From positions 124,001 to 188,000 of the forward strand of contig NZ_JAATJT010000002.1 in assembly GCF_011777505.1 (NCBI RefSeq): a stretch of 64,000 nucleotides of DNA, written 5' to 3'. A program made the translations under genes and the position numbers. The notes beneath the pieces are model-generated. The model was not told the origin of the DNA and ran no database searches. It worked only from the letters and a program-made list of their open reading frames with translations. Below are positions 42,630-51,700 of the stretch, piece after piece (within the stretch, counting starts at the first letter, position 1; each line of letters begins with the position of its first letter). The DNA comes from Gaetbulibacter sp. S0825 (GTDB lineage: Bacteria; Bacteroidota; Bacteroidia; Flavobacteriales; Flavobacteriaceae).

Positions 42630-43043
42630 TATTGAGTAATGAGGTTTTAGCATTGAGGTTCTAATTTTTGCTGAAATGAATAATTCATTTTCTGAATCTC
42701 AATGCATACATCAATTACTGGTTGTATTTTTTCTTTTGCTATTAAATTTAATTCGATTAATAAAATGAGCTGCGTTTGAAGTTCATAAGCTGAACCATTT
42801 GCAATGCTTAAAAAATGCTTAAATTCTTTTTGAGAATTTCTTCCAGCTCCCTCAGCTATATTTGAAGGAATTGAAATAGCACTTCGTTTTATTTGAGATG
42901 TTAATCCAAATTTTTCATCAGAAGGTAAATCTGTAACAAGAATATATACAGCTTTAGTCAATTCGATTGACTTTCTCCATATTTTTAAATCTTCTACTTT
43001 ATGCATAACTTTCTAAATACTCAATTCTAATATCTCAATGCTA
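42630..43043. repeat. ATTGAG-type short repeats flanking the four-helix-bundle gene
   Basis: On the left, TATTGAGTA (42630-42638) and TAGCATTGAG (42648-42657, overlapping the stop codon). On the right, TACTCAAT (43018-43025) and CTCAATGCTA (43034-43043). The 10-bp pair TAGCATTGAG/CTCAATGCTA is a perfect inverted repeat around the gene, and ATTGAGTA/TACTCAAT is a second one. The order of the two motifs is not mirror symmetric. Confidence 0.55.
42647..43006 (-). CDS. four-helix-bundle protein (S23/IVP family)
   Basis: A 119-residue cytoplasmic protein: KVEDLKIWRKSIELTKAVYI, then FGLTSQIKRSAISIPSNIAE, GAGRNSQKEFKHFLSIANGS and a final helical pair. This is the family named after proteins encoded in 23S rRNA intervening sequences, related in fold to the Avd protein of diversity-generating retroelements. 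Here it is a free gene with no reverse transcriptase near it. It is inserted between fadN and fadA (45 and 27 bases away) and flanked by short inverted repeats. Role unknown. Confidence 0.88.
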   Translation of the reverse strand: MHKVEDLKIWRKSIELTKAVYILVTDLPSDEKFGLTSQIKRSAISIPSNIAEGAGRNSQKEFKHFLSIANGSAYELQTQLILLIELNLIAKEKIQPVIDVCIEIQKMNYSFQQKLEPQC

Positions 43044-43051
43044 GCAACTAA

Positions 43052-45460
43052 TTAGTTGCGAAGCGGTTTACCAGTTTTTAACATGTGTTGAATACGTTCC
43101 AATGTTTTTCGCTCAGTACAAAGAGATAGAAATGCTTCACGCTCAATATCTAATAAGTACTGCTCGCTAACTAAAGTGGGTTCAGATAAATCTCCTCCAG
43201 CCATTACATAAGCGAGTTTGTTAGCAATTTTTTGGTCATGTTCACTAATGTAATTTGCAGCTTCCATAGAATCGGTTCCCACTAAAAACATACCAAGAGC
43301 TTGTTTACCAAGGACTTTAATATCTTTACGTTTTGCAGGTTGTGTATATCCAGCATCAGCTAGTAATCTTGCATGAGTTTTAGCTGTAGCAATTTGTCTG
43401 TCCTTATTAACTACAACAACATCTTTACCTTTTTGTAAAACTCCCATGTCAAAGGCTTCGTAGGCTGAGGTTGCTACTTTTGCCATACCAATAGTTAAGA
43501 AATATTCTTGGAGAATGTTTAATTCTACATCTCCTTTTCTAAAGGTATCTTGAGCTCTTAATGCCATTTCTTTTGAACCACCACCACCAGGAATAACTCC
43601 AACACCAAACTCAACCAATCCAATATAAGTTTCGGCTGCTGCTACAACTTTATCTGCATGCATTGATAATTCACAACCACCACCTAATGCCATACCATGT
43701 GGTGCAGCAATAGTTGGAATAGAGGAGTAGCGCATGCGCATCATGGTATCTTGAAAATATTTGATAGCCATATTCAACTCATCGTATTCTTGCTCTACAG
43801 CCATCATAAAAATCATTCCGATATTTGCTCCAACAGAGAAGTTGGCTCCTTGGTTACCAATAACCAAACCATCAAAATCTTTTTCAGCTAAATCAACTGC
43901 TTTATTTAATCCTGCAAGAACATCACCTCCAATGGTGTTCATTTTAGATTGGAATTCACAGTTTAAGATTCCATCACCTAAATCTTCAATAACAACTCCT
44001 GAGTTTTTAAATACTTCATTTGATTTTCTAATGTTATCTAGAATAATGAAAGCATCTTGCCCAGGAATTTTTTCTTGAGATTTTTTAGGAATATCATAAG
44101 CATACGTTGCACCATTTTTTACAGAATAGAATGAAGAGTTCCCTGATGCTAACATATCATCAACCCAAGCTGCAGGTTTTTTGCCTTCAGCTTTCATGAT
44201 ATCGATTCCTTTTTCAACTCCTATTGCATCCCAAATCTGGAAAGGACCATGTTCCCAACCAAATCCAGCTTTCATCGCATCATCTATTTTATATAATTCA
44301 TCTGTGATTTCAGGAATTCTGTTAGACACATATTCAAACATTGCTGCAAAGTTCTTTCTGTAGAATTGACCAGCTTTATCTTTTCCTGAAACTAAAATTG
44401 GAAATCGGTCGATAACTTTATCGACTGTTTTAGTTAGTTCTAAAGTTGCGAATGAAGCTCTTTTTTTAGAACGATATTCTAAAGTTTCTAAATCCAAAGA
44501 CAGGATTTCGCTTTTACCATTATTTCCTTTTACTTTTTTGTAAAACCCTTGACCAGTTTTACTACCTAACCATTTATTTTCCATCATTGTGTTGATAAAT
44601 TCAGGCAGTTTGAACAGCTCATGAGCTTCATCATCTGGACAGTTGTCGTAAATTCCGTTAGCAACATGAACTAAAGTATCTAATCCAACAACATCAACAG
44701 TTCTAAAGGTTGCCGATTTTGGACGACCAATAACAGGACCTGTTAATTTATCAACTTCCTCAACTGTTAATCCTAACTCCCTTACTTGATGGAATAGTGA
44801 TTGTATTCCGAAGATTCCAATTCTATTTCCTATAAAAGCAGGAGTGTCTTTGGCAACTACTGATGTTTTACCTAGGAATTTTTCACCATATTCATTTAAG
44901 AATTCTAATACTTCATTAGAAGTTTTTGGGCCTGGTATGATTTCGAATAATTTTAAATAACGAGCAGGATTGAAAAAGTGTGTTCCACAAAAGTGTTTTT
45001 GGAAATCTTCACTTCGTCCTTCACTCATAAATTTAATTGGAATACCTGACGTATTTGATGTAATCAATGTTCCTGGAGTTCTGTGTTTGTCCAGATTTTC
45101 AAATACTATTTTCTTAATATCTAAACGCTCTACAACTACTTCAATAATCCAATCAACATCTTTTACTTTCGCTACATCGTCTTCTAAATTTCCAGTAGTA
45201 ATACGACTCGCAAATTTTTGATGATAAATAGGAGATGGTTTAGATTTTAAGGCAGATTTTAATGAATCGTTCACTAAACGATTTTTAACTACCTTATTTT
45301 CAAGAGTTAATCCTTTTGATTTTTCTGCTTCTGTAAGTTCTCTAGGAACAATATCGAGCAGTAAAACATCAACACCAATATTGGCAAAGTGGCAAGCAAT
45401 ACCACTTCCCATAATACCAGAACCAATGACGGCTACTTTTTTTATTCTACGTTTACTCAT
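43052..45460 (-). CDS. fadN: 3-hydroxyacyl-CoA dehydrogenase / enoyl-CoA hydratase fusion (FadN-type)
   Basis: An 802-residue bifunctional beta-oxidation enzyme. The dehydrogenase part is first: NAD site VIGSGIMGSGIACHFANIG (about 10-30), HFFNPARYLKLFEIIPG, then the C-terminal dehydrogenase domains. The hydratase part is last (about 480-700), with GMALGGGCELSMHAD and FGVGVIPGGGGSKEMALR, which hold the oxyanion hole and catalytic Glu region. This order is opposite to E. coli FadB and equals Bacillus FadN. It overlaps the marR gene by 4 bases. Confidence 0.93.
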   Translation of the reverse strand: MSKRRIKKVAVIGSGIMGSGIACHFANIGVDVLLLDIVPRELTEAEKSKGLTLENKVVKNRLVNDSLKSALKSKPSPIYHQKFASRITTGNLEDDVAKVKDVDWIIEVVVERLDIKKIVFENLDKHRTPGTLITSNTSGIPIKFMSEGRSEDFQKHFCGTHFFNPARYLKLFEIIPGPKTSNEVLEFLNEYGEKFLGKTSVVAKDTPAFIGNRIGIFGIQSLFHQVRELGLTVEEVDKLTGPVIGRPKSATFRTVDVVGLDTLVHVANGIYDNCPDDEAHELFKLPEFINTMMENKWLGSKTGQGFYKKVKGNNGKSEILSLDLETLEYRSKKRASFATLELTKTVDKVIDRFPILVSGKDKAGQFYRKNFAAMFEYVSNRIPEITDELYKIDDAMKAGFGWEHGPFQIWDAIGVEKGIDIMKAEGKKPAAWVDDMLASGNSSFYSVKNGATYAYDIPKKSQEKIPGQDAFIILDNIRKSNEVFKNSGVVIEDLGDGILNCEFQSKMNTIGGDVLAGLNKAVDLAEKDFDGLVIGNQGANFSVGANIGMIFMMAVEQEYDELNMAIKYFQDTMMRMRYSSIPTIAAPHGMALGGGCELSMHADKVVAAAETYIGLVEFGVGVIPGGGGSKEMALRAQDTFRKGDVELNILQEYFLTIGMAKVATSAYEAFDMGVLQKGKDVVVVNKDRQIATAKTHARLLADAGYTQPAKRKDIKVLGKQALGMFLVGTDSMEAANYISEHDQKIANKLAYVMAGGDLSEPTLVSEQYLLDIEREAFLSLCTERKTLERIQHMLKTGKPLRN

Positions 45461-45912
45461 TTTAGGATATCTTCTTTTTGATTATATATTTTTTTATTTG
45501 AAATCATTTCGTTTATGACTTCTGCGACTTCATAAAAGTGATTCATTTTTTCTTCTGATACTTGTTTTCTTATGGTATCATTAAAAGTGAGGACACGCTC
45601 ACGAGAATATTCTCTTTTCTCGCGTCCAAACTCAGTAAGGTGAATTAGAACACCACGTCCATCTTGAGGGTTGGGTCTTCGTTCAATAACACCACGTTCT
45701 TCCATTGTTTTTAAAATTCGAGAAAGACTAGTTGCTTCCATACCCATTTTTGGACCTAAAGCAGTTGAAGGTGTTCCGTCAACTGGATCTATACTTAATA
45801 AAGTGAGTGCAATTGCCATAGTAGCATCAAATTTTGCAGCCTCCTCGTTGTACATTTTTTGTACAGCTAACCAAGTGGTTCTCAATACGTAATCTATTGT
45901 TTTTTCTTTCAT
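45457..45912 (-). CDS. MarR-family regulator of the fad operon
   Basis: A 151-residue winged helix-turn-helix regulator: MGMEATSLSRILKTMEERGV is the recognition region, followed by the wing EERGVIERRPNPQDGRGVLI. The N-terminal and C-terminal helices form the dimer interface. It is the first gene of the fad operon, and two palindromes precede it, the nearer one beside its promoter. It likely represses its own operon until acyl-CoA binds; the ligand is inference from the neighbours. Confidence 0.9.
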   Translation of the reverse strand: MKEKTIDYVLRTTWLAVQKMYNEEAAKFDATMAIALTLLSIDPVDGTPSTALGPKMGMEATSLSRILKTMEERGVIERRPNPQDGRGVLIHLTEFGREKREYSRERVLTFNDTIRKQVSEEKMNHFYEVAEVINEMISNKKIYNQKEDILK

Positions 45913-45928
45913 ATGAATAGTGAAAGAT

Positions 45929-45936
45929 CAAAGATA
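45929..45936 (-). promoter_or_regulatory. -7 promoter element of the marR-fad operon
   Basis: On the minus strand TATCTTTG matches TAnnTTTG. It is 16 bases upstream of the marR start. The operator at 45946-45961 lies 9 bases further upstream, covering the place where a -33 element would be. Confidence 0.55.
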
Positions 45937-45945
45937 ACAAAAAAT

Positions 45946-45990
45946 ACTATGCACGCATAGTAAATTAAAAGAAAATTATGCATGCATAGT
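45946..45990. promoter_or_regulatory. two 16-bp operators for the MarR regulator
   Basis: Operator 1 (45946-45961) is ACTATGCACGCATAGT and operator 2 (45975-45990) is ATTATGCATGCATAGT; both are variants of the palindrome ACTATGC-AT-GCATAGT. Centres are 29 bp apart. The proximal one would block the -33 region of the TATCTTTG promoter. Confidence 0.8.
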
Positions 45991-46023
45991 AAAATGTATT
46001 TTTAAAGGCTAGCAATTGGAGAT

Positions 46024-46052
46024 AAAAAACTCCCTTGCAAAGGAGTTTTTTT
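46024..46052 (-). terminator. terminator of fadD
   Basis: AAAACTCC and GGAGTTTT arms enclose CTTGCAAA, with A- and T-runs outside. It starts 4 bases after the fadD stop. Confidence 0.85.
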
Positions 46053-46055
46053 TAA

Positions 46056-47828
46056 TTAAGAACGGTATATTTTTTCAATGAGGTCTTTATATTTTTCTTT
46101 GATAACCTTACGTTTCATTTTCATAGTAGGAGTAAGGTGACCATCATCTATTGTCCAAATTTCAGGGGTTAGTTCAAACTTTTTAATTTGTTCCCATTTA
46201 CCAAATTTGGTGTTTGCATAGTCTATTTCTTCTTGAATTCTATCTCGCAACTTTTGGTTTGCCGCTACATCTTCTTTTGAATTAAAAGTAATATCATGGC
46301 GTTTTGTCCATTCTTCAATAAATTCAAAATTTGGCTGAATTAATGCTGCTGGCATTTTTTCGCCTTCGCCTATAACCATGATTTGTTCAATAAAGCGTGA
46401 TTGCTTAAATTGATTTTCTATAAGAGCAGGTGCAACATATTTTCCACCAGAGGTTTTAAACATTTCTTTTTTGCGGTCGGTAATTTTTAGGAAACCATCT
46501 TCACAAATTTCACCAATATCGCCAGTATGGAAATACTCTCCAGACATAACCTCGTTGGTTTTTTCTTGATCTTTGTAATAGCCTTGCATTACGTTTGGTC
46601 CTTTTACTAAAATCTCACCATCTTCAGCAATTTTCACTTCTACGTTGTCAATCACTCTTCCTACGGTACCAACTCTAAAGCCTCCATTTCTTTGGTCATT
46701 TACTGAAACAACAGGAGAGGTTTCAGTTAACCCATAACCTTCCATAATTGGCATTTCTGCTGCTGCAAAAATTCTTGTTAGTCTTGGTTGTAAAGCTGCA
46801 CTACCAGAGACCATTAGGTCTAAATTACCTCCTAAGCCTTCTTTCCATTTGCTGAATATTAGTTTTCTAGCTAAGGCTAACTTTTTTTCATAAAACCAAC
46901 CATTTGCACCATAAGGCTCATACCTTAAACCTACTTTTACAGCCCAAAAGAAAAGTGCTTTTTTTATTCCGGATAGATCAGTTCCTTTAGCAATAATTTT
47001 ATCATAGACTTTTTCATAAAGTCTAGGAACTGCTGTCATCACATTTGGTTTTATTTCTTTTAAATTATCACTCATTTGCTCAATAGATTCGGCAAAGTAA
47101 ATCTCTACACCACAATATTGATATAAGTAAAGAATCATGCGCTCAAATACATGACATACAGGTAGGAAGCTTAAGGATTTCGACTTCCCATAATCAAAAG
47201 GAACTCTCTTTTCACTATCTAAAACGTTAGATACTAAATTATTATGTGATAGCATGACACCCTTTGGTTTTCCTGTGGTTCCTGAAGTGTAAATAAGTGT
47301 TGCTAAATCATTTGGAGTTACATTGTTTTTTCTGTTTTCTACTTCATCTTGATTACTTAGATCCTTTCCAAGCAATAGAACTTCTTTCCAGCTTTTTTCA
47401 CCTTGTATATCATTAAAAGTGAATACTTCTTTTAGTTTGGTGTTTCCTTTTATGGCATTTAGTTTTTCAATAATTTCTTCATCAGAAGCAAAGCAATAAA
47501 TAGCTTCGGAATGATTTAAAATATATTCGTAATCTTCTTCAGAAATGGTAGGATAAATTGGTACGTTTTGAGCGCCAACTTGTAGAATACCTATGTCTAC
47601 GACATTCCATTCAGTTCTATTAGTTGAAGAAATTACAGCAATTTTATCATTTGGTTTTACACCTAATTTTAGTAAGCCTCTACTTATTGCGTTTGCCTTG
47701 TCAATATACTCTTTAGAAGAAGTCGATTCCCAATTTCCGTTATACTTAGTAGTTAATGCTCTTTCTAAATTATAAGTTTCTAGTTGATAATATGGAAAAT
47801 CAAAAATTCTTGATATTTGTACAGACAT
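46056..47828 (-). CDS. fadD: long-chain fatty-acid-CoA ligase (AMP-forming)
   Basis: A 590-residue cytoplasmic or membrane-associated enzyme that activates fatty acids with ATP and CoA. The P-loop-like signature is LIYTSGTTGKPKGVMLSH; the A5 region is GYGLTETSPVVS; the A7-A8 region is YFHTGDIGEI and ITDRKKEMFKTSGGKYVAP; the C-terminal catalytic Lys area is MKMKRKVIKEKY. Size fits the long-chain group. It feeds the neighbouring beta-oxidation operon but has its own terminator and no visible MarR palindrome. Confidence 0.92.
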   Translation of the reverse strand: MSVQISRIFDFPYYQLETYNLERALTTKYNGNWESTSSKEYIDKANAISRGLLKLGVKPNDKIAVISSTNRTEWNVVDIGILQVGAQNVPIYPTISEEDYEYILNHSEAIYCFASDEEIIEKLNAIKGNTKLKEVFTFNDIQGEKSWKEVLLLGKDLSNQDEVENRKNNVTPNDLATLIYTSGTTGKPKGVMLSHNNLVSNVLDSEKRVPFDYGKSKSLSFLPVCHVFERMILYLYQYCGVEIYFAESIEQMSDNLKEIKPNVMTAVPRLYEKVYDKIIAKGTDLSGIKKALFFWAVKVGLRYEPYGANGWFYEKKLALARKLIFSKWKEGLGGNLDLMVSGSAALQPRLTRIFAAAEMPIMEGYGLTETSPVVSVNDQRNGGFRVGTVGRVIDNVEVKIAEDGEILVKGPNVMQGYYKDQEKTNEVMSGEYFHTGDIGEICEDGFLKITDRKKEMFKTSGGKYVAPALIENQFKQSRFIEQIMVIGEGEKMPAALIQPNFEFIEEWTKRHDITFNSKEDVAANQKLRDRIQEEIDYANTKFGKWEQIKKFELTPEIWTIDDGHLTPTMKMKRKVIKEKYKDLIEKIYRS

Positions 47829-47892
47829 GCTTTTAATAATTTAGAAGTATGGAAAAGTATAAAAATTAAACAAGATTTTAAAGTAAAGACAT

Positions 47893-47931
47893 AAAAAAAG
47901 GAACCGATTAGTTTTCGATTCCTTTTTTATT
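47893..47931 (-). terminator. terminator of the pentapeptide-like gene
   Basis: Arms AAAAAAGGAACCGA and TCGATTCCTTTTTT pair with one wobble around a short loop, followed by a T-run on the minus strand. It lies 16 bases after the stop of the minus-strand gene. Confidence 0.85.
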
Positions 47932-47946
47932 TTTTTTGATGGGTTC

Positions 47947-48684
47947 TTAATTCTTGCTATCTAATAAATATTTAGAAAAACCCTTCCCGTTAATTTTTGT
48001 GTATTTTGAATCGATATTGTCAGCAACAGTCATATTTGTTATGTCAAATTCACCACTTACTTTGGTGTATTTTATATCAAGGTCATCTTTAAACTTAGCA
48101 TTATTAAAGGAAACACCGTCTTTAAACTGTGAATATTTAAAGATAGCATCTTCATCAAATATTGTGTTTGCAAAACTTACATTTTGATTGAACTTTGCAT
48201 ACTTAAACGTTGTTCCAGTATTGAATTTTGAACCACTAAAATCTGCATTATGTTCAAAATCGGAATACTTAAACAAGGCTTCACCCTTAAAAGTACAATT
48301 AGTAAATTTCACATTGTTTTCAAAGTTTGCAACAAATGTATATTCTGAGTCTTCATCGTGATAATATGCATACACATTATCTTCAAATGTGCAATTGGTG
48401 AAAGATACTGAGCTTTCAATTTGTTCTTTCACAGAATTACTTCCTCCATTTTTCCACCATTTTTTTCTTTTTGGTAAGTCAGGAAGTTTCTCATTCATAA
48501 AAGTCATGTCTAATATTCCAGTAATAGTAACATCATCGTAAGACACTGTTTTGCCCATTTTAATATCTCTCATAATATCACTTGCTTTTACTGTTTGTTG
48601 AGCAAAGGCATTAGTTGAGAAAATAAATGCGAATAAAATTAGGGATAAAACTGTTCGTTTTTTGATTGATTGAGTGATTGTCAT
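47947..48684 (-). CDS. secreted pentapeptide-like repeat protein
   Basis: A 245-residue exported protein with signal peptide (LILFAFIFSTNAFAQ). From about residue 85 it is built of F-x4-F-x5 steps, the pattern of the Pentapeptide_3-type right-handed beta-helix. Every 22 residues a rung carries K-Y: FKYSDF, FKYAKF, FKYSQF, IKYTKV and SKYTKI. Such Lys-Tyr stripes would line one face of the helix. No membrane anchor and no T9SS tail are visible. Function unknown. Confidence 0.82.
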   Translation of the reverse strand: MTITQSIKKRTVLSLILFAFIFSTNAFAQQTVKASDIMRDIKMGKTVSYDDVTITGILDMTFMNEKLPDLPKRKKWWKNGGSNSVKEQIESSVSFTNCTFEDNVYAYYHDEDSEYTFVANFENNVKFTNCTFKGEALFKYSDFEHNADFSGSKFNTGTTFKYAKFNQNVSFANTIFDEDAIFKYSQFKDGVSFNNAKFKDDLDIKYTKVSGEFDITNMTVADNIDSKYTKINGKGFSKYLLDSKN

Positions 48685-48765
48685 AATACAAAGTTTATAG
48701 TATTATAGACTTCACTTTTTTATGAATGTTACAGTTTCAAATCAAAAAAAGTAGTACAATTAGAA

Positions 48766-51700
48766 TTATTTGTAGTTTTTAATCCACTTTCTAGCATTCA
48801 CAAACGCTTCTAACCATGGTGAAACTTCGTCTTTTCTACCTTCAGGATAGTGAGCCCAATTCCATTGAAATGTTGAACGTTCAATATGTGGCATAGTTAT
48901 TAAATGACGACCAGTTTTATCACACATCATGGCAGTATTGAAATCTGAACCATTTGGATTGTGAGGATAGTCTTTATAGCCATATTTAGCAACGATATTG
49001 TATTTATCTTCAGTATATGGCAAGCTAAATTTGCCTTCTCCATGAGAAATCCAAACACCTAAAGTTGTTCCTGCTAATGTAGAAAGCATCACAGAATTAT
49101 TCTGTTGTACTTTCACAGAAGTAAATGAACTTTCGTGTTTGTGAGAATTATTATATGTTAGTTTTCCATGAACTTCATGTTCAGGGTTTACTAAATCTAA
49201 TTCCATCCAAAGCTGTGCACCATTACAGATTCCAACCGATAGTGTATCTTCTCGTTCAAAGAAATTTTTAAGAGCTGTATTAGCTTTTTTATTGTATTTA
49301 AAAGCGCCTGCCCAACCTTTTGCTGAGCCTAAAACGTCAGAATTTGAGAAACCTCCAACAGCTCCAATAAACTGGATGTCTTCCAGAGTTTCACGCCCAG
49401 AAATCAAATCTGTCATGTGTACGTCCTTCACATCAAAACCAGCTAAATACATCGCATTTGCCATTTCACGTTCTGAGTTACTTCCTTTTTCACGAAGGAT
49501 AGCTGCCTTAGGTCTTACATTTTCTATAACTGGTAACTTTCCAGTAAAATGTTTTGGGAATGTATACTGTAAAGGCTGATTTTTATAATTGTTAAATCTA
49601 TCCTCGGCTAAACCATTAGCTGTTTGCTTTTGGTCTAGTAGGAAAGAGGTTTTGTACCAAACATCGCGTAAACGTGACACAGTCATTGTAAATACTTCAG
49701 CTTGGTTAATAATACTTAATACATCACTTTCTATTACTTTTCCAATATTATGGAATTCAATATTTGCATCAGATAAAACCGTTTCTACCGAAGCATCTTT
49801 AGCTTGAAACACAATTCCTGAATTTTCAGCAAATAACACTTTAAAGGAGTCTTTTTGATTTAATGAAGTTATATCTAATTCTGCACCAAGGTTAGTATCG
49901 GCAAAACACATTTCTAGTAGCGTAGTAATCAAACCACCTGAAGCTACATCATGCCCAGCAACAATTTGCTCATCTTTAATTAACTGTTGAATCGTGTTAA
50001 AAACTGTTTTTACATAAGAAGCATTGGCAACATTTGGCGCATCATTTCCAATTTTATTTAGAATTTGAGCAAACGAGCTTCCACCTAACTTAAAATCGTC
50101 TTGAGATAAATTAATATAGTAAATAGCTCCTGCATTTTTTTGAAAAACAGGCTCTATTACTTTTGTAATATCATTACAATTTGCAGCTGCTGAAATAACG
50201 ACAGTTCCTGGAGCAATTACTTCTTCATTTGGATATTTTTGTTTCATCGACAAGGAATCCTTACCTGTTGGAACATTAATACCTAAGTCAATGGCGAATT
50301 CTGAAATAGCTTGAACTGCTTCGTATAATCGAGCATCTTCACCTTCATTTTTACAAGGCCACATCCAGTTTGCAGATAGAGAAACTGAATTTAATCCACC
50401 CTTTAAAGGTGCCCAAATAATATTTGTTAGTGCTTCAGAAATAGAATTTCTACTTCCAGCTGTTGGATTGATTAATCCTGAAATTGGCGAATGACCAATC
50501 GATGTTGCAATACCTTCTTTTCCTTTGTAATCTAATGCCATTACACCAACATTATTTAGTGGTAATTGTAATGTTCCTGCACATTGTTGTTTGGCTACTT
50601 TACCACCAACACAACGATCTACTTTATTAGTGAGCCAATCTTTACAGGCCACAGCTTCTAACTGTAAAACCTGGTCTAAATACTCATAGAAATTATCAGA
50701 ATTATACGTAATATCTTTATAGCTTCTCTTCACAGTTTTATCGATCATCACTGTTTTTGGAGAACTCCCAAACATATCTTCAAGTGCCAAATCCATTGGT
50801 TTATTACCTTTGGTTTTAGACTCAAAAGTAAACCTATGATCTCCAGTAACATCACCAACGGTATACATTGGTGAACGCTCTCGTTCTGCTATTTTTTGTA
50901 ATGTTTCTATATGTTTTTCAGAAATCACTAATCCCATACGTTCTTGAGATTCATTTCCAATAATTTCTTTATCAGATAATGTTGGGTCACCAACGGGAAG
51001 TTTATCCAAATCAATGTTTCCACCTGTATCTTCTACCAATTCCGATAGACAATTTAAATGTCCACCAGCTCCATGATCGTGAATAGAAACAATGAAGTTT
51101 TTGTCACTTTCTACCATACCACGAATAGCGTTTGCTGCACGTTTTTGCATTTCTGGGTTAGAACGTTGTACAGCATTGAGCTCGATTCCTGATTCAAATT
51201 CTCCAGTATCTGCAGATGATACAGCAGCACCTCCCATTCCAATGCGGTAATTTTCTCCACCAAGAATGACAATTTTATCGCCTTCTTTAGGTGTGTCTTT
51301 TAATGCTTGGTCAATTTTTCCGTAACCAATGCCTCCAGCCTGCATAATGACTTTGTCGAAGCCTAGTTTTCTGACTTCTTCTTCGTGCTCAAAAGTTAGT
51401 ACTGAACCACAAATAAGCGGTTGACCGAATTTGTTTCCAAAATCTGACGTACCATTTGATGCCTTTATTAAAATATCAATTGGTGTTTGGTATAGCCATT
51501 TACGAGCTTCAAATTTTTGTTCCCAAGGTCTGTTCTCTTCTAAGCGAGAATACGATGTCATATAAACTGCTGTTCCTGCTAATGGCAACGAACCTTTTCC
51601 TCCAGCAAGTCTATCTCTAATTTCTCCGCCTGAACCTGTTGCGGCACCATTAAAAGGCTCTACTGTTGTCGGGAAGTTATGTGTTTCAGCTTTTAAAGAA

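Noticed and set aside
42647-43006. Part of a diversity-generating retroelement or 23S rRNA intervening sequence
   Set aside because: The protein family fits, but no reverse transcriptase, template repeat or rRNA gene is near it.
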